Below, in pieces: positions 9,580-18,897 of a stretch of 64,000 nt of DNA. The DNA lies in the NCBI GenBank assembly GCA_019113645.1, contig DXGZ01000048.1:1-64000 (forward strand), written 5' to 3'. This DNA comes from Candidatus Mediterraneibacter vanvlietii. Lineage in GTDB: Bacteria > Bacillota > Clostridia > Lachnospirales > Lachnospiraceae. Each line of letters starts with the position of its first letter. Position 1 is the stretch's first letter. The notes beneath the pieces were generated by a model. The model was not told where the DNA came from and did not search any database. It saw only the letters and a program-made list of their open reading frames with translations. Position numbers and translations under genes: made by a program.

Positions 9580-10470
9580 ATGCAGAACACTACACAGAGA
9601 AACGGAAAATTCTATGACAAGATCAATCTCTCATTCCCCATCGGAAACATCAGGTGTCATGCCCTGAAGTTTTCTTTTGAGCATCTGACCAGATCCTTTC
9701 CCAGCCACAGCCACAGCAGCAACAGCTGGGAGATTCACTATATTCCTTACGGGAAAGGGACTATCACTCTGAATCATTTTTCCTGCGACGTCGGTCCGGG
9801 ATCTTTCTTCATCAACGGTCCGCATATGGAACACTCACAGACGCCGGATCCGGATGATCCCATGACCGAATACTGCATCTATCTGAAATTCGACCCGAAG
9901 AACCGTCCGCTTGTCCAGAAGCAGAACCCGGAGTTTTTAAACCGTTTTCTCTCCACCGACCATTTCATCGGTCAGGACAAGCAGAACCTGCATCCGCTTA
10001 TGCAGTCGCTGTTCCGGGAACTCGAAAGCACAAACATCGGTTATCATACCCTTCTGGAATCCCTGCTGACTCAGCTTCTCGTGCTCAGCGTGAGGAATCT
10101 GGAGCTTCCGGGATATGCGGAACCGACAGCGGAATCCTCAGTCGCTGACCGGAATTATCTTATTATAGAAGAATACTTCCTGTATGAGTATCAGGATCTT
10201 ACACTGGAGAAACTCTCCTCCCGGCTCGGCTTAAGCCACCGGCAGACAGAACGTCTCCTCCAGAAACACTACGGCATGACTTTCCTTCAGAAAAAATTCG
10301 AGGCCAAGATGTCGGCCGCGCTGATTCTTCTGCAGGATCCATCCAACAGTATCACAGAGATCTCCGTCCAGCTCGGCTACTCATCCGTGGAGCATTTCTC
10401 CGCGGCTTTCCGCAAATATTACGGCATCTCCGCCAGTGAATGGAGAAAGCTGCACGGCGGCGGGATGTAA
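9580..10470 (+). CDS. AraC family transcriptional regulator, divergent from AKR/ADH genes
   Basis: N-terminal cupin-like region and C-terminal HTH SLTEISVQLGYSSVEHFSAAFRKYYGISASEWRK-type motif. Confidence 0.92.
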   Translation: MQNTTQRNGKFYDKINLSFPIGNIRCHALKFSFEHLTRSFPSHSHSSNSWEIHYIPYGKGTITLNHFSCDVGPGSFFINGPHMEHSQTPDPDDPMTEYCIYLKFDPKNRPLVQKQNPEFLNRFLSTDHFIGQDKQNLHPLMQSLFRELESTNIGYHTLLESLLTQLLVLSVRNLELPGYAEPTAESSVADRNYLIIEEYFLYEYQDLTLEKLSSRLGLSHRQTERLLQKHYGMTFLQKKFEAKMSAALILLQDPSNSITEISVQLGYSSVEHFSAAFRKYYGISASEWRKLHGGGM

Positions 10471-10503
10471 ATTTCCTCCGCTGTGCAGCTTTCTGTTATC
10501 TGT

Positions 10504-12660
10504 TTATTTCTTTGACCCTCTCCGAAACAGTCCGGCAATCCTGCCGAGCAGTGTGCCTGATTTTTTATTCTTCTGCTGAACCGCGGACGGCCTCCGCGCA
10601 TTCATGGCATTTCTCATAAATGTCTCCTGCGCGTTCACAGCCGGACCGTCCTGTTTTTTCTTCCTGTATGTCCCGTCGCTGCTCATCTCGCGCGCCTTTA
10701 CATTATCAGCCAGCATCACATTCAAATCGTGAATCAGCCGCTTTCTGATCCTCTCATCATAGATCGGGCACGCCACTTCCACGCGGTTCTCCGTATTTCT
10801 CGTCATCATATCTGCAGAACCGATATACACCTTCGCGTCCGCTCCGCTTCCGAACACAAATACACGGGGATGCTCAAGATATCTTCCCACAATGCTTGTC
10901 ACCCTCAGATTCTCTGTCTTTCCCGGAATCCCGGGCAGAATACAGCAGATCCCGCGGACAATCAGATCCACTTTCACACCTGCCTGTGAAGCCTCCGCAG
11001 TCTTCCGGATGAAATCCATATCCGTCACTGAATTCATCTTCATGACAATGCGGCCTTCCCGCCCTCTGGCAATCTCCGCGTCCATCAGTTCCAGTACTTT
11101 CTTCTTAAGCCCTCCCGGCGATACGATCAGATGATGATAGACTCCGTCCAGATTCCCGATGGACATATTTTTGAAAAATACAGCCGCATCCTCCCCGATC
11201 TCCTGGTCTGATGTAATAAGAGAATAATCTGTGTACATCTTCGCTGTCTTTTCATTGTAATTTCCCGTGCCCACCTGGGTTATGTAGCGTATCTCGTTCT
11301 TGTTCCGATAGGTAATCAGACAGATCTTGGAATGTACTTTGTATCCTTCAAATCCGTAAATCACCCGGCATCCCGCCTCTTCCATGCGTTCGGACCAGTC
11401 GATATTATTCTGCTCATCAAACCGGGCGCGCAGCTCGATCAGAACTGTGACTTCTTTCCCGTTCTCCGCTGCCGCGCACAGATATTCCACAAGCCTTGCC
11501 TTCTTCGCCAGCCGGTAGATCGTGATCTTAATCGTCATTACATCCGGATCTGCCGATGCCTCGCGGATAAGCTGAAGGAAGGGATCCATGCTCTCATAGG
11601 GATAAGAGAGAAGCACGTCTTTTCGTTTTACCTGCTCCATCACATTCCCGTCCGCAAGGAAGCCCGACGGCTGCGGCGAGAAAGGCGGATCAATCAGCGC
11701 GCGCTTCATGGATTCCGGAATCTTATCCGCTATGGCGAAGATAAATCCCAGCTTCATCGGCATCTTCGTGCGGAATATGCACGCCGGAGTGATTTTAAAC
11801 CGGTCGCAGAAATATTTCTCCATCTCTTTTCCAAGTGTATGCGCAGTCTCAAGACGCACAACCGCCATTCTTCTCCGCTTATGAAGCGTCTCCTTCATGA
11901 CACGGCGGAAATCCTCGTGGTCCGCAAACGCCTCGTCATCCGGCGACACATCGGCGTTTCTCGTCACACAGATATAGTTCTTGTCTGAGACCTGATATTT
12001 GTCGAACACAAGCTCCAGATATTCCATAATCACCTTCTCCATCCGGATATAGCGGATATCATGCCCTGGCAGATAAAGGATATCTGAAATATACTGAGGC
12101 ACAGGAACGATCCCCAGCATCTGATCATTTCCCATTCTCAGGTTCGCCACCACATAAATCTCTTTATTCAAAAGATGCGGAAACGGGTGGTTGCTGTCCA
12201 CAATCTGCGGCGACAGCACGGGCAGCACCTGTTCTTTAAAATATTTTTTTACGAACTTCTTTTCCTGCTGCTCAAGCTCTTTAAAGTCAAGACCGCACAC
12301 ACCGTAGGGCTGGAGCTGCTTTTTGATCTCCGCATACGTCTTGTCGCGCTCTTTGTAAAGAGGCGCCACTGCCCGGTAGATCGCGTCCAGCTGCTGCATC
12401 GGCGTCATCCCCGATCTGCTGTCCACTTTCTTATTATCCACAGCTGCCATATCATAAAGACTGCCTACCCGGATCATGAAAAATTCGTCCAGATTGCTCG
12501 TAAATATGGCAACAAACTTCATTCGCTCCATGAGTGGAACACTCTCATCTCTGGCTTCCTCCAGCACTCTCTGGTTAAACCGGAGCCAGGACAGTTCCCT
12601 GTTCTGCGTATAATCCAGTACTTCCTGCTTACCCATTCCTTTTTTCTTCCTCTCATTCAC
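10504..12660 (-). CDS. ppk1: Polyphosphate kinase 1
   Basis: NRELSWLRFNQRVLEEA, TSNLDEFFMIRVG, GYKVHSKICLI, TGNYNEKTAKMYTD. Confidence 0.97.
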   Translation of the reverse strand: MNERKKKGMGKQEVLDYTQNRELSWLRFNQRVLEEARDESVPLMERMKFVAIFTSNLDEFFMIRVGSLYDMAAVDNKKVDSRSGMTPMQQLDAIYRAVAPLYKERDKTYAEIKKQLQPYGVCGLDFKELEQQEKKFVKKYFKEQVLPVLSPQIVDSNHPFPHLLNKEIYVVANLRMGNDQMLGIVPVPQYISDILYLPGHDIRYIRMEKVIMEYLELVFDKYQVSDKNYICVTRNADVSPDDEAFADHEDFRRVMKETLHKRRRMAVVRLETAHTLGKEMEKYFCDRFKITPACIFRTKMPMKLGFIFAIADKIPESMKRALIDPPFSPQPSGFLADGNVMEQVKRKDVLLSYPYESMDPFLQLIREASADPDVMTIKITIYRLAKKARLVEYLCAAAENGKEVTVLIELRARFDEQNNIDWSERMEEAGCRVIYGFEGYKVHSKICLITYRNKNEIRYITQVGTGNYNEKTAKMYTDYSLITSDQEIGEDAAVFFKNMSIGNLDGVYHHLIVSPGGLKKKVLELMDAEIARGREGRIVMKMNSVTDMDFIRKTAEASQAGVKVDLIVRGICCILPGIPGKTENLRVTSIVGRYLEHPRVFVFGSGADAKVYIGSADMMTRNTENRVEVACPIYDERIRKRLIHDLNVMLADNVKAREMSSDGTYRKKKQDGPAVNAQETFMRNAMNARRPSAVQQKNKKSGTLLGRIAGLFRRGSKK

Positions 12661-12721
12661 ACACTGCTTATTTACATCGTTTACTGATTCAGATGATACT
12701 GCTGCGGTTTACCCCCGTATT

Positions 12722-13594
12722 TCATTCTCCTGCGTCATCCAGATATTTCATCAGATCATCCATCCATTCTTCCATATATTCATATCCGTGTTCATAAAAT
12801 TCATGGAGATTTGATCGGTTGCGCTCCAGCCTCGATACCGGCTTCACCTGTGGACGCAGGATAAATATCTTCCCCTCTCTCTCGAGCTGATCCAGATAGT
12901 TCATCGTCTTATTGTACTCAAAACTCCTCCTGAAAATGGTTCTCAACAGATTCGGATATGATTTATATGCCTTTCGGTACACCCGCTGCATGGTCGGCGA
13001 CATCACTTTTTTCCGATAGCCCTGACGCTTTGTCAGGATAACAACGATCTTCTCATTCTCCAGCTTCTGCGCATGGCGAATCGGCACGGAATCCGCCAGT
13101 CCGCCGTCCAGATAAGGCACATCATCGATATTGACAATCGGCGTAAGCAGCGGCATGCTGCAGGACGCCCGGCAGATCTTCATCAGGCGCTGCCTGTCAT
13201 GATCCTCGGTCATATATTCCGCCTTTCCGGTCATGCAGTTGGTTGTCACAATCTCACATGTGATCTCCGAGTTAAAATATGTGTCATAATCAAATGGTAT
13301 GACTTCATTCGGATATTTGTCAAAGATCAGATCCATGTTCATCAGGCTTTTCTCCTTGACAAAATCACGAATGCCATAATAATAATTACCGCTCTTATCC
13401 AGTGGAATCATACAGTCCCGCGTTCTCCCCGGCTGCCGGGACACATAGCCCACCGCATTGCAGGCGCCGGCCGACACGCCGATCACATGAGACATATATA
13501 CATCCTGTTCCATAAGATAATCCAGAGCCCCGGATGTGAAAACTCCCCGGGTAGCCCCTCCTTCCAATACCAGTGTTGCTTTCTTTATCGTCAT
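12722..13594 (-). CDS. Patatin-like phospholipase
   Basis: LVLEGGATRGVFTSGALDYL, GVSAGACNA (GxSxG), DGGLADSVP; start set at MTIKKATL. Confidence 0.9.
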   Translation of the reverse strand: MTIKKATLVLEGGATRGVFTSGALDYLMEQDVYMSHVIGVSAGACNAVGYVSRQPGRTRDCMIPLDKSGNYYYGIRDFVKEKSLMNMDLIFDKYPNEVIPFDYDTYFNSEITCEIVTTNCMTGKAEYMTEDHDRQRLMKICRASCSMPLLTPIVNIDDVPYLDGGLADSVPIRHAQKLENEKIVVILTKRQGYRKKVMSPTMQRVYRKAYKSYPNLLRTIFRRSFEYNKTMNYLDQLEREGKIFILRPQVKPVSRLERNRSNLHEFYEHGYEYMEEWMDDLMKYLDDAGE

Positions 13595-13635
13595 TGCCGT
13601 AACCTCTTTTCTCAGTCTTGATCCTTCCTGATATG

Positions 13636-13716
13636 GTAACACTTCAGTCCGCGCCGCTCGAAAAATCATGCAGGCATGATTTTCTCTCCCGTACAGCCCA
13701 TGACTGAACTGCTACA
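13636..13716 (-). repeat. Intergenic palindromic repeat, family R1 (inverted copy)
   Basis: Reverse complement AGTTCAGTCATGGGCTGTACGGGAGAGAAAATCATGCCTGCATGATTTTTCGAGC matches the R1 core. Confidence 0.6.
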
Positions 13717-13877
13717 ATATATTATATACTGTTTTTTCCGGTTCGGAAACCCCTTGCCTTTTTCCCCTCTTCCGTGTTAATATAAGCGATGGCGCATACA
13801 AATGTGATACATTTCGTTTCATATATATGCGGGTACCCTGTCAATCTATTTCTGAGTATAATTAAGGAGATATTACA

Positions 13878-15512
13878 ATGATCAGTGCAAACAACGTAAC
13901 ACTCCGCGTAGGAAAAAAAGCCCTTTTTGAAGATGTCAACATCAAATTCACCGAAGGAAACTGCTACGGTCTGATCGGAGCGAACGGAGCAGGCAAATCA
14001 ACCTTTCTGAAGATCTTATCCGGCCAGCTTGAGCCGACCAAAGGCGAGATTGCCATCACTCCCGGAGAGCGTCTCTCGTTCCTGCAGCAGGATCATTTTA
14101 AATATGATGAGTTCCCGGTTCTTGATACAGTTATCATGGGCAACGCGCGACTCTACGAAATCATGAAGGAAAAAGAAGTCATCTACGCAAAAGAAGACTT
14201 TACAGATGAAGACGGCATCAGGGCGAGTGAGCTGGAGGCAGAGTTCGCCACCATGAACGGATGGGAAGCAGAATCCGATGCAGCCACCCTCTTAAACGGT
14301 CTCGGTATTGATACAGAGCTTCACTATAAATATATGAAGGATCTGACCGGTCCGGAGAAAGTCAAAGTGCTCCTCGCGCAGGCACTCTTCGGCAACCCGG
14401 ACATTCTGCTCCTCGACGAGCCGACCAACCATCTGGATCTTGACGCGATTGCATGGCTGGAAGAATTTCTTATCAATTTTGACAATACTGTGATCGTGGT
14501 CTCCCATGACCGTTACTTCTTAAATAAAGTATGTACACAGATCGCTGATATTGATTACGGCAAGATTCAGCTCTACGCAGGAAACTATGATTTCTGGTAT
14601 GAATCCAGCCAGCTTCTGATCCGCCAGATGAAAGAGGCGAACAAGAAAAAGGAAGAAAAGATCAAAGAGCTGCAGGAGTTCATCTCACGTTTCAGCGCCA
14701 ATGCTTCCAAATCAAAGCAGGCGACATCCAGAAAACGTGCGCTTGAGAAAATCCAGCTTGACGAGATCAAACCATCCAGCAGAAAATATCCGTACATTGA
14801 CTTCCGCCCGAACCGCGAGATCGGAAACGAGGTTCTCACTGTTGAAGGTCTTTCCAAGACAATCGACGGCGAAAAGATCCTGGACAATATCAGCTTCACG
14901 CTGGGGCACGATGACAAGGTGGCATTCGTCGGAAGCAACGAGCTTGCCAAAACCGTGCTCTTTAAAATCCTGATCGGTGAGATGGAACCGGACGAGGGAA
15001 CTTACAAATGGGGTGTTACCACTTCCCAGGCTTATTTCCCGAAGGATTTCGGAGGTGAATTCGACAGCGACTACACAATCACCGAATGGTTGACACAGTA
15101 CTCCGAAGAAAAGGATGTAACATATGTGCGCGGTTTCCTCGGCAGAATGCTCTTCTCCGGAGAAGACGGCGTCAAGAAAGTCAACGTACTTTCCGGAGGC
15201 GAGAAGGTTCGCTGCCTCCTCTCCAAGATGATGATCTCCGGAGCCAATGTCCTGCTGCTCGATGAGCCGACCAACCACCTGGACATGGAAGCGATCACAG
15301 CACTGAACAACGGCCTGATCAAATTCCCGGGAGTCCTGCTCTTCACTTCAAGAGACCATCAGATCGTGCAGACAACCGCCAACCGCATCATGGAGATCGT
15401 GCCGGGCGGACACCTTATCGACAAGATCACGACCTATGACGAGTATCTTGAGAGCGATGAGATGGCAAGAAAGAGACAGACATACACTGTGCAGACAGAA
15501 GAGGATGATTAA
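13878..15512 (+). CDS. ABC-F family ATPase (two ATP-binding domains)
   Basis: GLIGANGAGKSTFLKIL, two LLLDEPTNHLD motifs, no membrane segments. Confidence 0.93.
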   Translation: MISANNVTLRVGKKALFEDVNIKFTEGNCYGLIGANGAGKSTFLKILSGQLEPTKGEIAITPGERLSFLQQDHFKYDEFPVLDTVIMGNARLYEIMKEKEVIYAKEDFTDEDGIRASELEAEFATMNGWEAESDAATLLNGLGIDTELHYKYMKDLTGPEKVKVLLAQALFGNPDILLLDEPTNHLDLDAIAWLEEFLINFDNTVIVVSHDRYFLNKVCTQIADIDYGKIQLYAGNYDFWYESSQLLIRQMKEANKKKEEKIKELQEFISRFSANASKSKQATSRKRALEKIQLDEIKPSSRKYPYIDFRPNREIGNEVLTVEGLSKTIDGEKILDNISFTLGHDDKVAFVGSNELAKTVLFKILIGEMEPDEGTYKWGVTTSQAYFPKDFGGEFDSDYTITEWLTQYSEEKDVTYVRGFLGRMLFSGEDGVKKVNVLSGGEKVRCLLSKMMISGANVLLLDEPTNHLDMEAITALNNGLIKFPGVLLFTSRDHQIVQTTANRIMEIVPGGHLIDKITTYDEYLESDEMARKRQTYTVQTEEDD

Positions 15513-15609
15513 AATTAAGGCTTTTCTTTTTCCGATTAGTCTGCTATAATATAAAAGCTGTGGACAGTTCCGGCTGTCCACAGCAGTATCATTCAATTCA
15601 TATTGTTAT

Positions 15610-15695
15610 GGAGACGTATCGAAGTGGTCATAACGGGGCGCACTCGAAATGCGTTTGCCCTCCGGGGCACGAGGGTTCGAATCCCTCCGTCTCCG
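15610..15695 (+). tRNA. tRNA-Ser(CGA)
   Basis: GGAGACG/CGTCTCC acceptor, anticodon loop ACTCGAAATG, long variable arm, GGGTTCGAATCCC T-arm. Confidence 0.93.
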
Positions 15696-15789
15696 CTCTT
15701 ATGAAAGCTGGGAAACCTTAATTTTATTGGGGTTTCCCATTTTTTGTTTATTGTATCTATATTATCTCTTTTTACTATTTATATAGATT

Positions 15790-16503
15790 TTACCAACACT
15801 TACTACAAGCACCATACCCCTGTGCTTCAGCCGATGATCTGGAAACCTGTCTTGCATTATTAGGATTCATGTTTCCGCAATTTGGTATACTATGATATTT
15901 TGATCCAGTAGCAGATAGCCAAACCATTCCCCCACTTGAATCATCACTTGTACTTTCCCAACTACTATTTGATGATGAAGCTGTGCTTGATGCTGTAGCT
16001 TGCAAAGATGAAACTTGAGATTTTAATTCTTCATTTTCTGCGGATAAAGTATCATATTTCTCTTGCAGGTCGGTAAGTTGAGTATTCAGGGTATCTATTG
16101 TTTCCTGCTGATTCTGATAATTTTCAAGTTCAGCCTTTAAAGCATCATAATCGCTATCTAAATTATCATACCGAGCAGAAAGCTTATCAAAATCGCTTTG
16201 CAGTTCTTCATAGTGTTCTGTCTGATCCTGAAGCTGTTTTGCCATTGACTCTCGTTCATTTACAGCAGATGATACATTACCGTTCATTGCCAAAAGCAAA
16301 ACAACAAGACAAGCTACAACCCCAACCAATACTTTATTTCTAAGAACATACTGTTTTGCCTTTTGTAATCTTGATTTTTTCTCTGGCTGATCGTTCAAAG
16401 ATTTTCCGCAGTAAGGACATATATAGTCTGCTCCTTCGATATGCGTTACATCTTTTTGGCAATGTGGACACTTAATCATTTTATTCTTTTCATTTTCTTC
16501 CAT
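15790..16503 (-). CDS. Zinc-ribbon, single-TM, coiled-coil protein with C-terminal Cys/His module
   Basis: CPHCQK...CPYCGK, TM VLVGVVACLVVLLLAM, heptad-like LQSDFDKLSARYDNLDSDYDALKAELENY, C-term YHSIPNCGNM..GYGACSKCW. Confidence 0.7.
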   Translation of the reverse strand: MEENEKNKMIKCPHCQKDVTHIEGADYICPYCGKSLNDQPEKKSRLQKAKQYVLRNKVLVGVVACLVVLLLAMNGNVSSAVNERESMAKQLQDQTEHYEELQSDFDKLSARYDNLDSDYDALKAELENYQNQQETIDTLNTQLTDLQEKYDTLSAENEELKSQVSSLQATASSTASSSNSSWESTSDDSSGGMVWLSATGSKYHSIPNCGNMNPNNARQVSRSSAEAQGYGACSKCW

Positions 16504-16633
16504 AGCATGAAGTCCCCCATATATTTTTCATGCCCATTCCAGATAACACCACATTATCTAACAAATTTATTTTATCACACAATATATAGAATTTGTTGAG
16601 AAATTAACTCTACACTGGAATTTAAAATTTAGC

Positions 16634-16746
16634 AATAATATAAGCGTAATTATTTTGGATGGGCGGTGTATCCATCATCTCAGGTACTCTTTGCAGAGTG
16701 CGTCGGGAACCATTTCCGACCTCAAAATAATCACGCTTAGTATTAT
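16634..16746. repeat. Inverted-repeat element with three internal hairpins (cloverleaf-like)
   Basis: Outer arms aataataTAAGCGTaATTATTTTG / CAAAATAATcACGCTTAgtattat enclosing hairpins GATGG..CCATC, ACTCT..AGAGT, TCGGGAA..TTTCCGA. Confidence 0.6.
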
Positions 16747-16855
16747 CTGTATATCCTCATTATCTGGAATAAAAATACTATAACACAAAATCCACTGCGT
16801 TACTATCACTATTCGCAAATCCACACTCCCTCACCAGGAAACTTTTTCTGCCTTA

Positions 16856-16888
16856 TTTTCGACTTTTAAGGTCGAAAAAAGTCGAATT
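16856..16888. promoter_or_regulatory. Cluster of three Spo0A-box-like GTCGAA motifs (one inverted, two direct 10 bp apart)
   Basis: TTTTCGAC at 16856, GTCGAAAA at 16871, GTCGAATT at 16881. Confidence 0.55.
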
Positions 16889-16974
16889 CTTTCTCTTGTC
16901 TGCCATATTCTTCCATTTTACGATATTATGGGTGTGCCGGAGAACAGTGTTCTCAAATTAGAGAGGACAAAGAG

Positions 16975-17421
16975 ATGAATTATGAAAAAGTAATAACCAA
17001 CACTCTGGACTCCTTCGGAGTCAACCGTTCCTACACAGGCTATGATTATGTAGTATATGGTCTGCTCCTCATCATTGAAGACAGGGAGCGAATCGAATGT
17101 ATTACAAAATCCCTGTACCTGGACATAGCCAAACATTACAAGACCAGCTGGGGATGCGTCGAAAAGAACATGCGGACCGTTGTTCACTCAATCTGGAATT
17201 CACAGAATACCGAATTGCTGGAAATTGTCTTTCACAAATCAAAGCGTGACAGAAAACCTACGAACAAAGAATTTCTGAAATATGTGTACGACTATGTAAT
17301 TCAGGTCAGCAGTGAAGTTCCGGTTACAGACAGGTATATTCCTCTGCTGTGTCCGATCTCTAACAATTACTGCGAAGCATTGAGCGCATTCTATATCCGG
17401 ATTTCCCGGACGCTGAAATGA
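16975..17421 (+). CDS. Stand-alone Spo0A C-terminal (DNA-binding) domain protein
   Basis: ITNTLDSFGVNRSYTGYDYVVYGLLLIIED...ITKSLYLDIAKHYKTSWGCVEKNMRTVVHSIW resembles the Spo0A effector domain; no receiver domain. Confidence 0.8.
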   Translation: MNYEKVITNTLDSFGVNRSYTGYDYVVYGLLLIIEDRERIECITKSLYLDIAKHYKTSWGCVEKNMRTVVHSIWNSQNTELLEIVFHKSKRDRKPTNKEFLKYVYDYVIQVSSEVPVTDRYIPLLCPISNNYCEALSAFYIRISRTLK

Positions 17422-17468
17422 ATCTTTCTGTGCGGGAGTTCCGGCAGATGCTTATCAGAATACATATA

Positions 17469-17515
17469 AAAGGCTGATTCCCAAGTGAAGAATCACTCTG
17501 AAATCAGCCTTTGTT
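17469..17515 (+). terminator. Terminator hairpin AAAGGCTGATT...AATCAGCCTTT
   Basis: 11-bp arms followed by T-rich sequence. Confidence 0.65.
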
Positions 17516-17558
17516 TTATTTTATCATATACTCTTTTGTTTGTACCTGTCTTTTCTTT

Positions 17559-18080
17559 TTAATACTGGCACAGGACAACAATTTTCTGCGGTGTTGTCTG
17601 GGCAGGGATACTGAACGTCGTATTCGTATAATATACCAAAAGCTCTGTGTTTTCAGGGCTGCAGGTGTACTGCTGTCCGTTGAGCGTCACCACATCAGTC
17701 ATAGGTCCGATATTCAGCTTCAGTGACTGATCAGCTGAAGTCAGGTTTTCATCAAAATAATCCAGCATGACCTGCTGTCCTCTTCGCAGAGAGGTCACCA
17801 GTTCCGCCCTGTACTGAGGCGGATATATTGCCGGCGTCGGCAGGTTTGTGTCATAGAAAACCGCGATCCGCATTCCCGGTCTGAGTCTGACATTACCGAT
17901 AATCGTTGTCTCGCCGGTCACCACTGCATTTACAATATTCGAATCACTGATCAGGGATACAACCATGGAGCAGCACGAATCCGCCCGGTTAATCCCCTGG
18001 ATGATCCCCTCAACCTTCTCAAAAGTCTCATAAGCCATAGGGAAAGAACTCCTCGATGTCTTTTCTGCCATAATATGCAC
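17559..18080 (-). CDS. Uncharacterised protein
   Basis: 173 aa ORF, no recognised motif. Confidence 0.5.
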   Translation of the reverse strand: MHIMAEKTSRSSFPMAYETFEKVEGIIQGINRADSCCSMVVSLISDSNIVNAVVTGETTIIGNVRLRPGMRIAVFYDTNLPTPAIYPPQYRAELVTSLRRGQQVMLDYFDENLTSADQSLKLNIGPMTDVVTLNGQQYTCSPENTELLVYYTNTTFSIPAQTTPQKIVVLCQY

Positions 18081-18109
18081 AACAAACCCGTCCGGTACCT
18101 CAAAGCCTC

Positions 18110-18883
18110 TTAATGTCTCTGTTCCATATTGCTGTAAGTCTCGCAGAATCTAGCTGAAAACGACGCCGGTTCATTTCCCGCGCTGAGGTGGGAGATATCC
18201 CCGATTCTCAGTCCTCTGAAATATGCAATGCCCTGCTGCCTCTCCTCTGTCACAACCTCTGTCACTGAAGTAGGCGCGAGCGCAACACTCTGCCACACTG
18301 CAAAAGGTGATACATTCCACAGTCTTGAGAGGAAGACACAGGTAATTCCGAAATGGCAGAAAAATGTTGTTGTAACCGTGCTCTCCTTCTCAACCCGATA
18401 AGCGATTCCATCCCTCACATATCCGTGCTCTGCCAGGAACTGATCGAACTTCTCAATGGTCTGATCATACAGCTCCACTGTATTCGTGTGTCTGCAGATA
18501 TCGGATTCACGCCAGCGGACCGGATCCAGGCACTCTCCGTGCTCCATAAGATAGGACGGCATCACATCCCACACGATCCTCTCCTTATATTTTCCGTCCA
18601 CCATATCCGCTGTGGGATAGGCCTCGAGAAGATGCGGCGTTTCATTCAGGTTCACCACTGCCGGGAACTCCCTGAGCCACCCCAGAGTCTGCGCCGTCTT
18701 TCCGAGCTTCTTCAGGCTGTAGGAAGCTGTATCCTGCGCTCTTCCAAGCGGGGACACATAGCACTCGCCCACATTGAGCTTCGGAGCATACTCTGCCAGG
18801 AGAGCAGCTTCCCTGCGCCCCTTTTCCGTCAGTGTGTCATGTACATAGTCCGGATCTCCATGCCGGATAAATAACATTCTCAT
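18110..18883 (-). CDS. Histidine phosphatase superfamily protein
   Basis: MRMLFIRHGDPDYVHDTLTEKGRREA (RHG motif); start trimmed from ORF-track 19015. Confidence 0.85.
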   Translation of the reverse strand: MRMLFIRHGDPDYVHDTLTEKGRREAALLAEYAPKLNVGECYVSPLGRAQDTASYSLKKLGKTAQTLGWLREFPAVVNLNETPHLLEAYPTADMVDGKYKERIVWDVMPSYLMEHGECLDPVRWRESDICRHTNTVELYDQTIEKFDQFLAEHGYVRDGIAYRVEKESTVTTTFFCHFGITCVFLSRLWNVSPFAVWQSVALAPTSVTEVVTEERQQGIAYFRGLRIGDISHLSAGNEPASFSARFCETYSNMEQRH

Positions 18884-18897
18884 GGTCCACTCTCCTT

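Noticed and set aside
15675-15700. Integrative-element attachment site at tRNA-Ser
   Set aside because: No direct repeat of the tRNA 3' end was seen downstream and no integrase gene is present; only a short CCCTCCGTCT match near 26755, likely chance.
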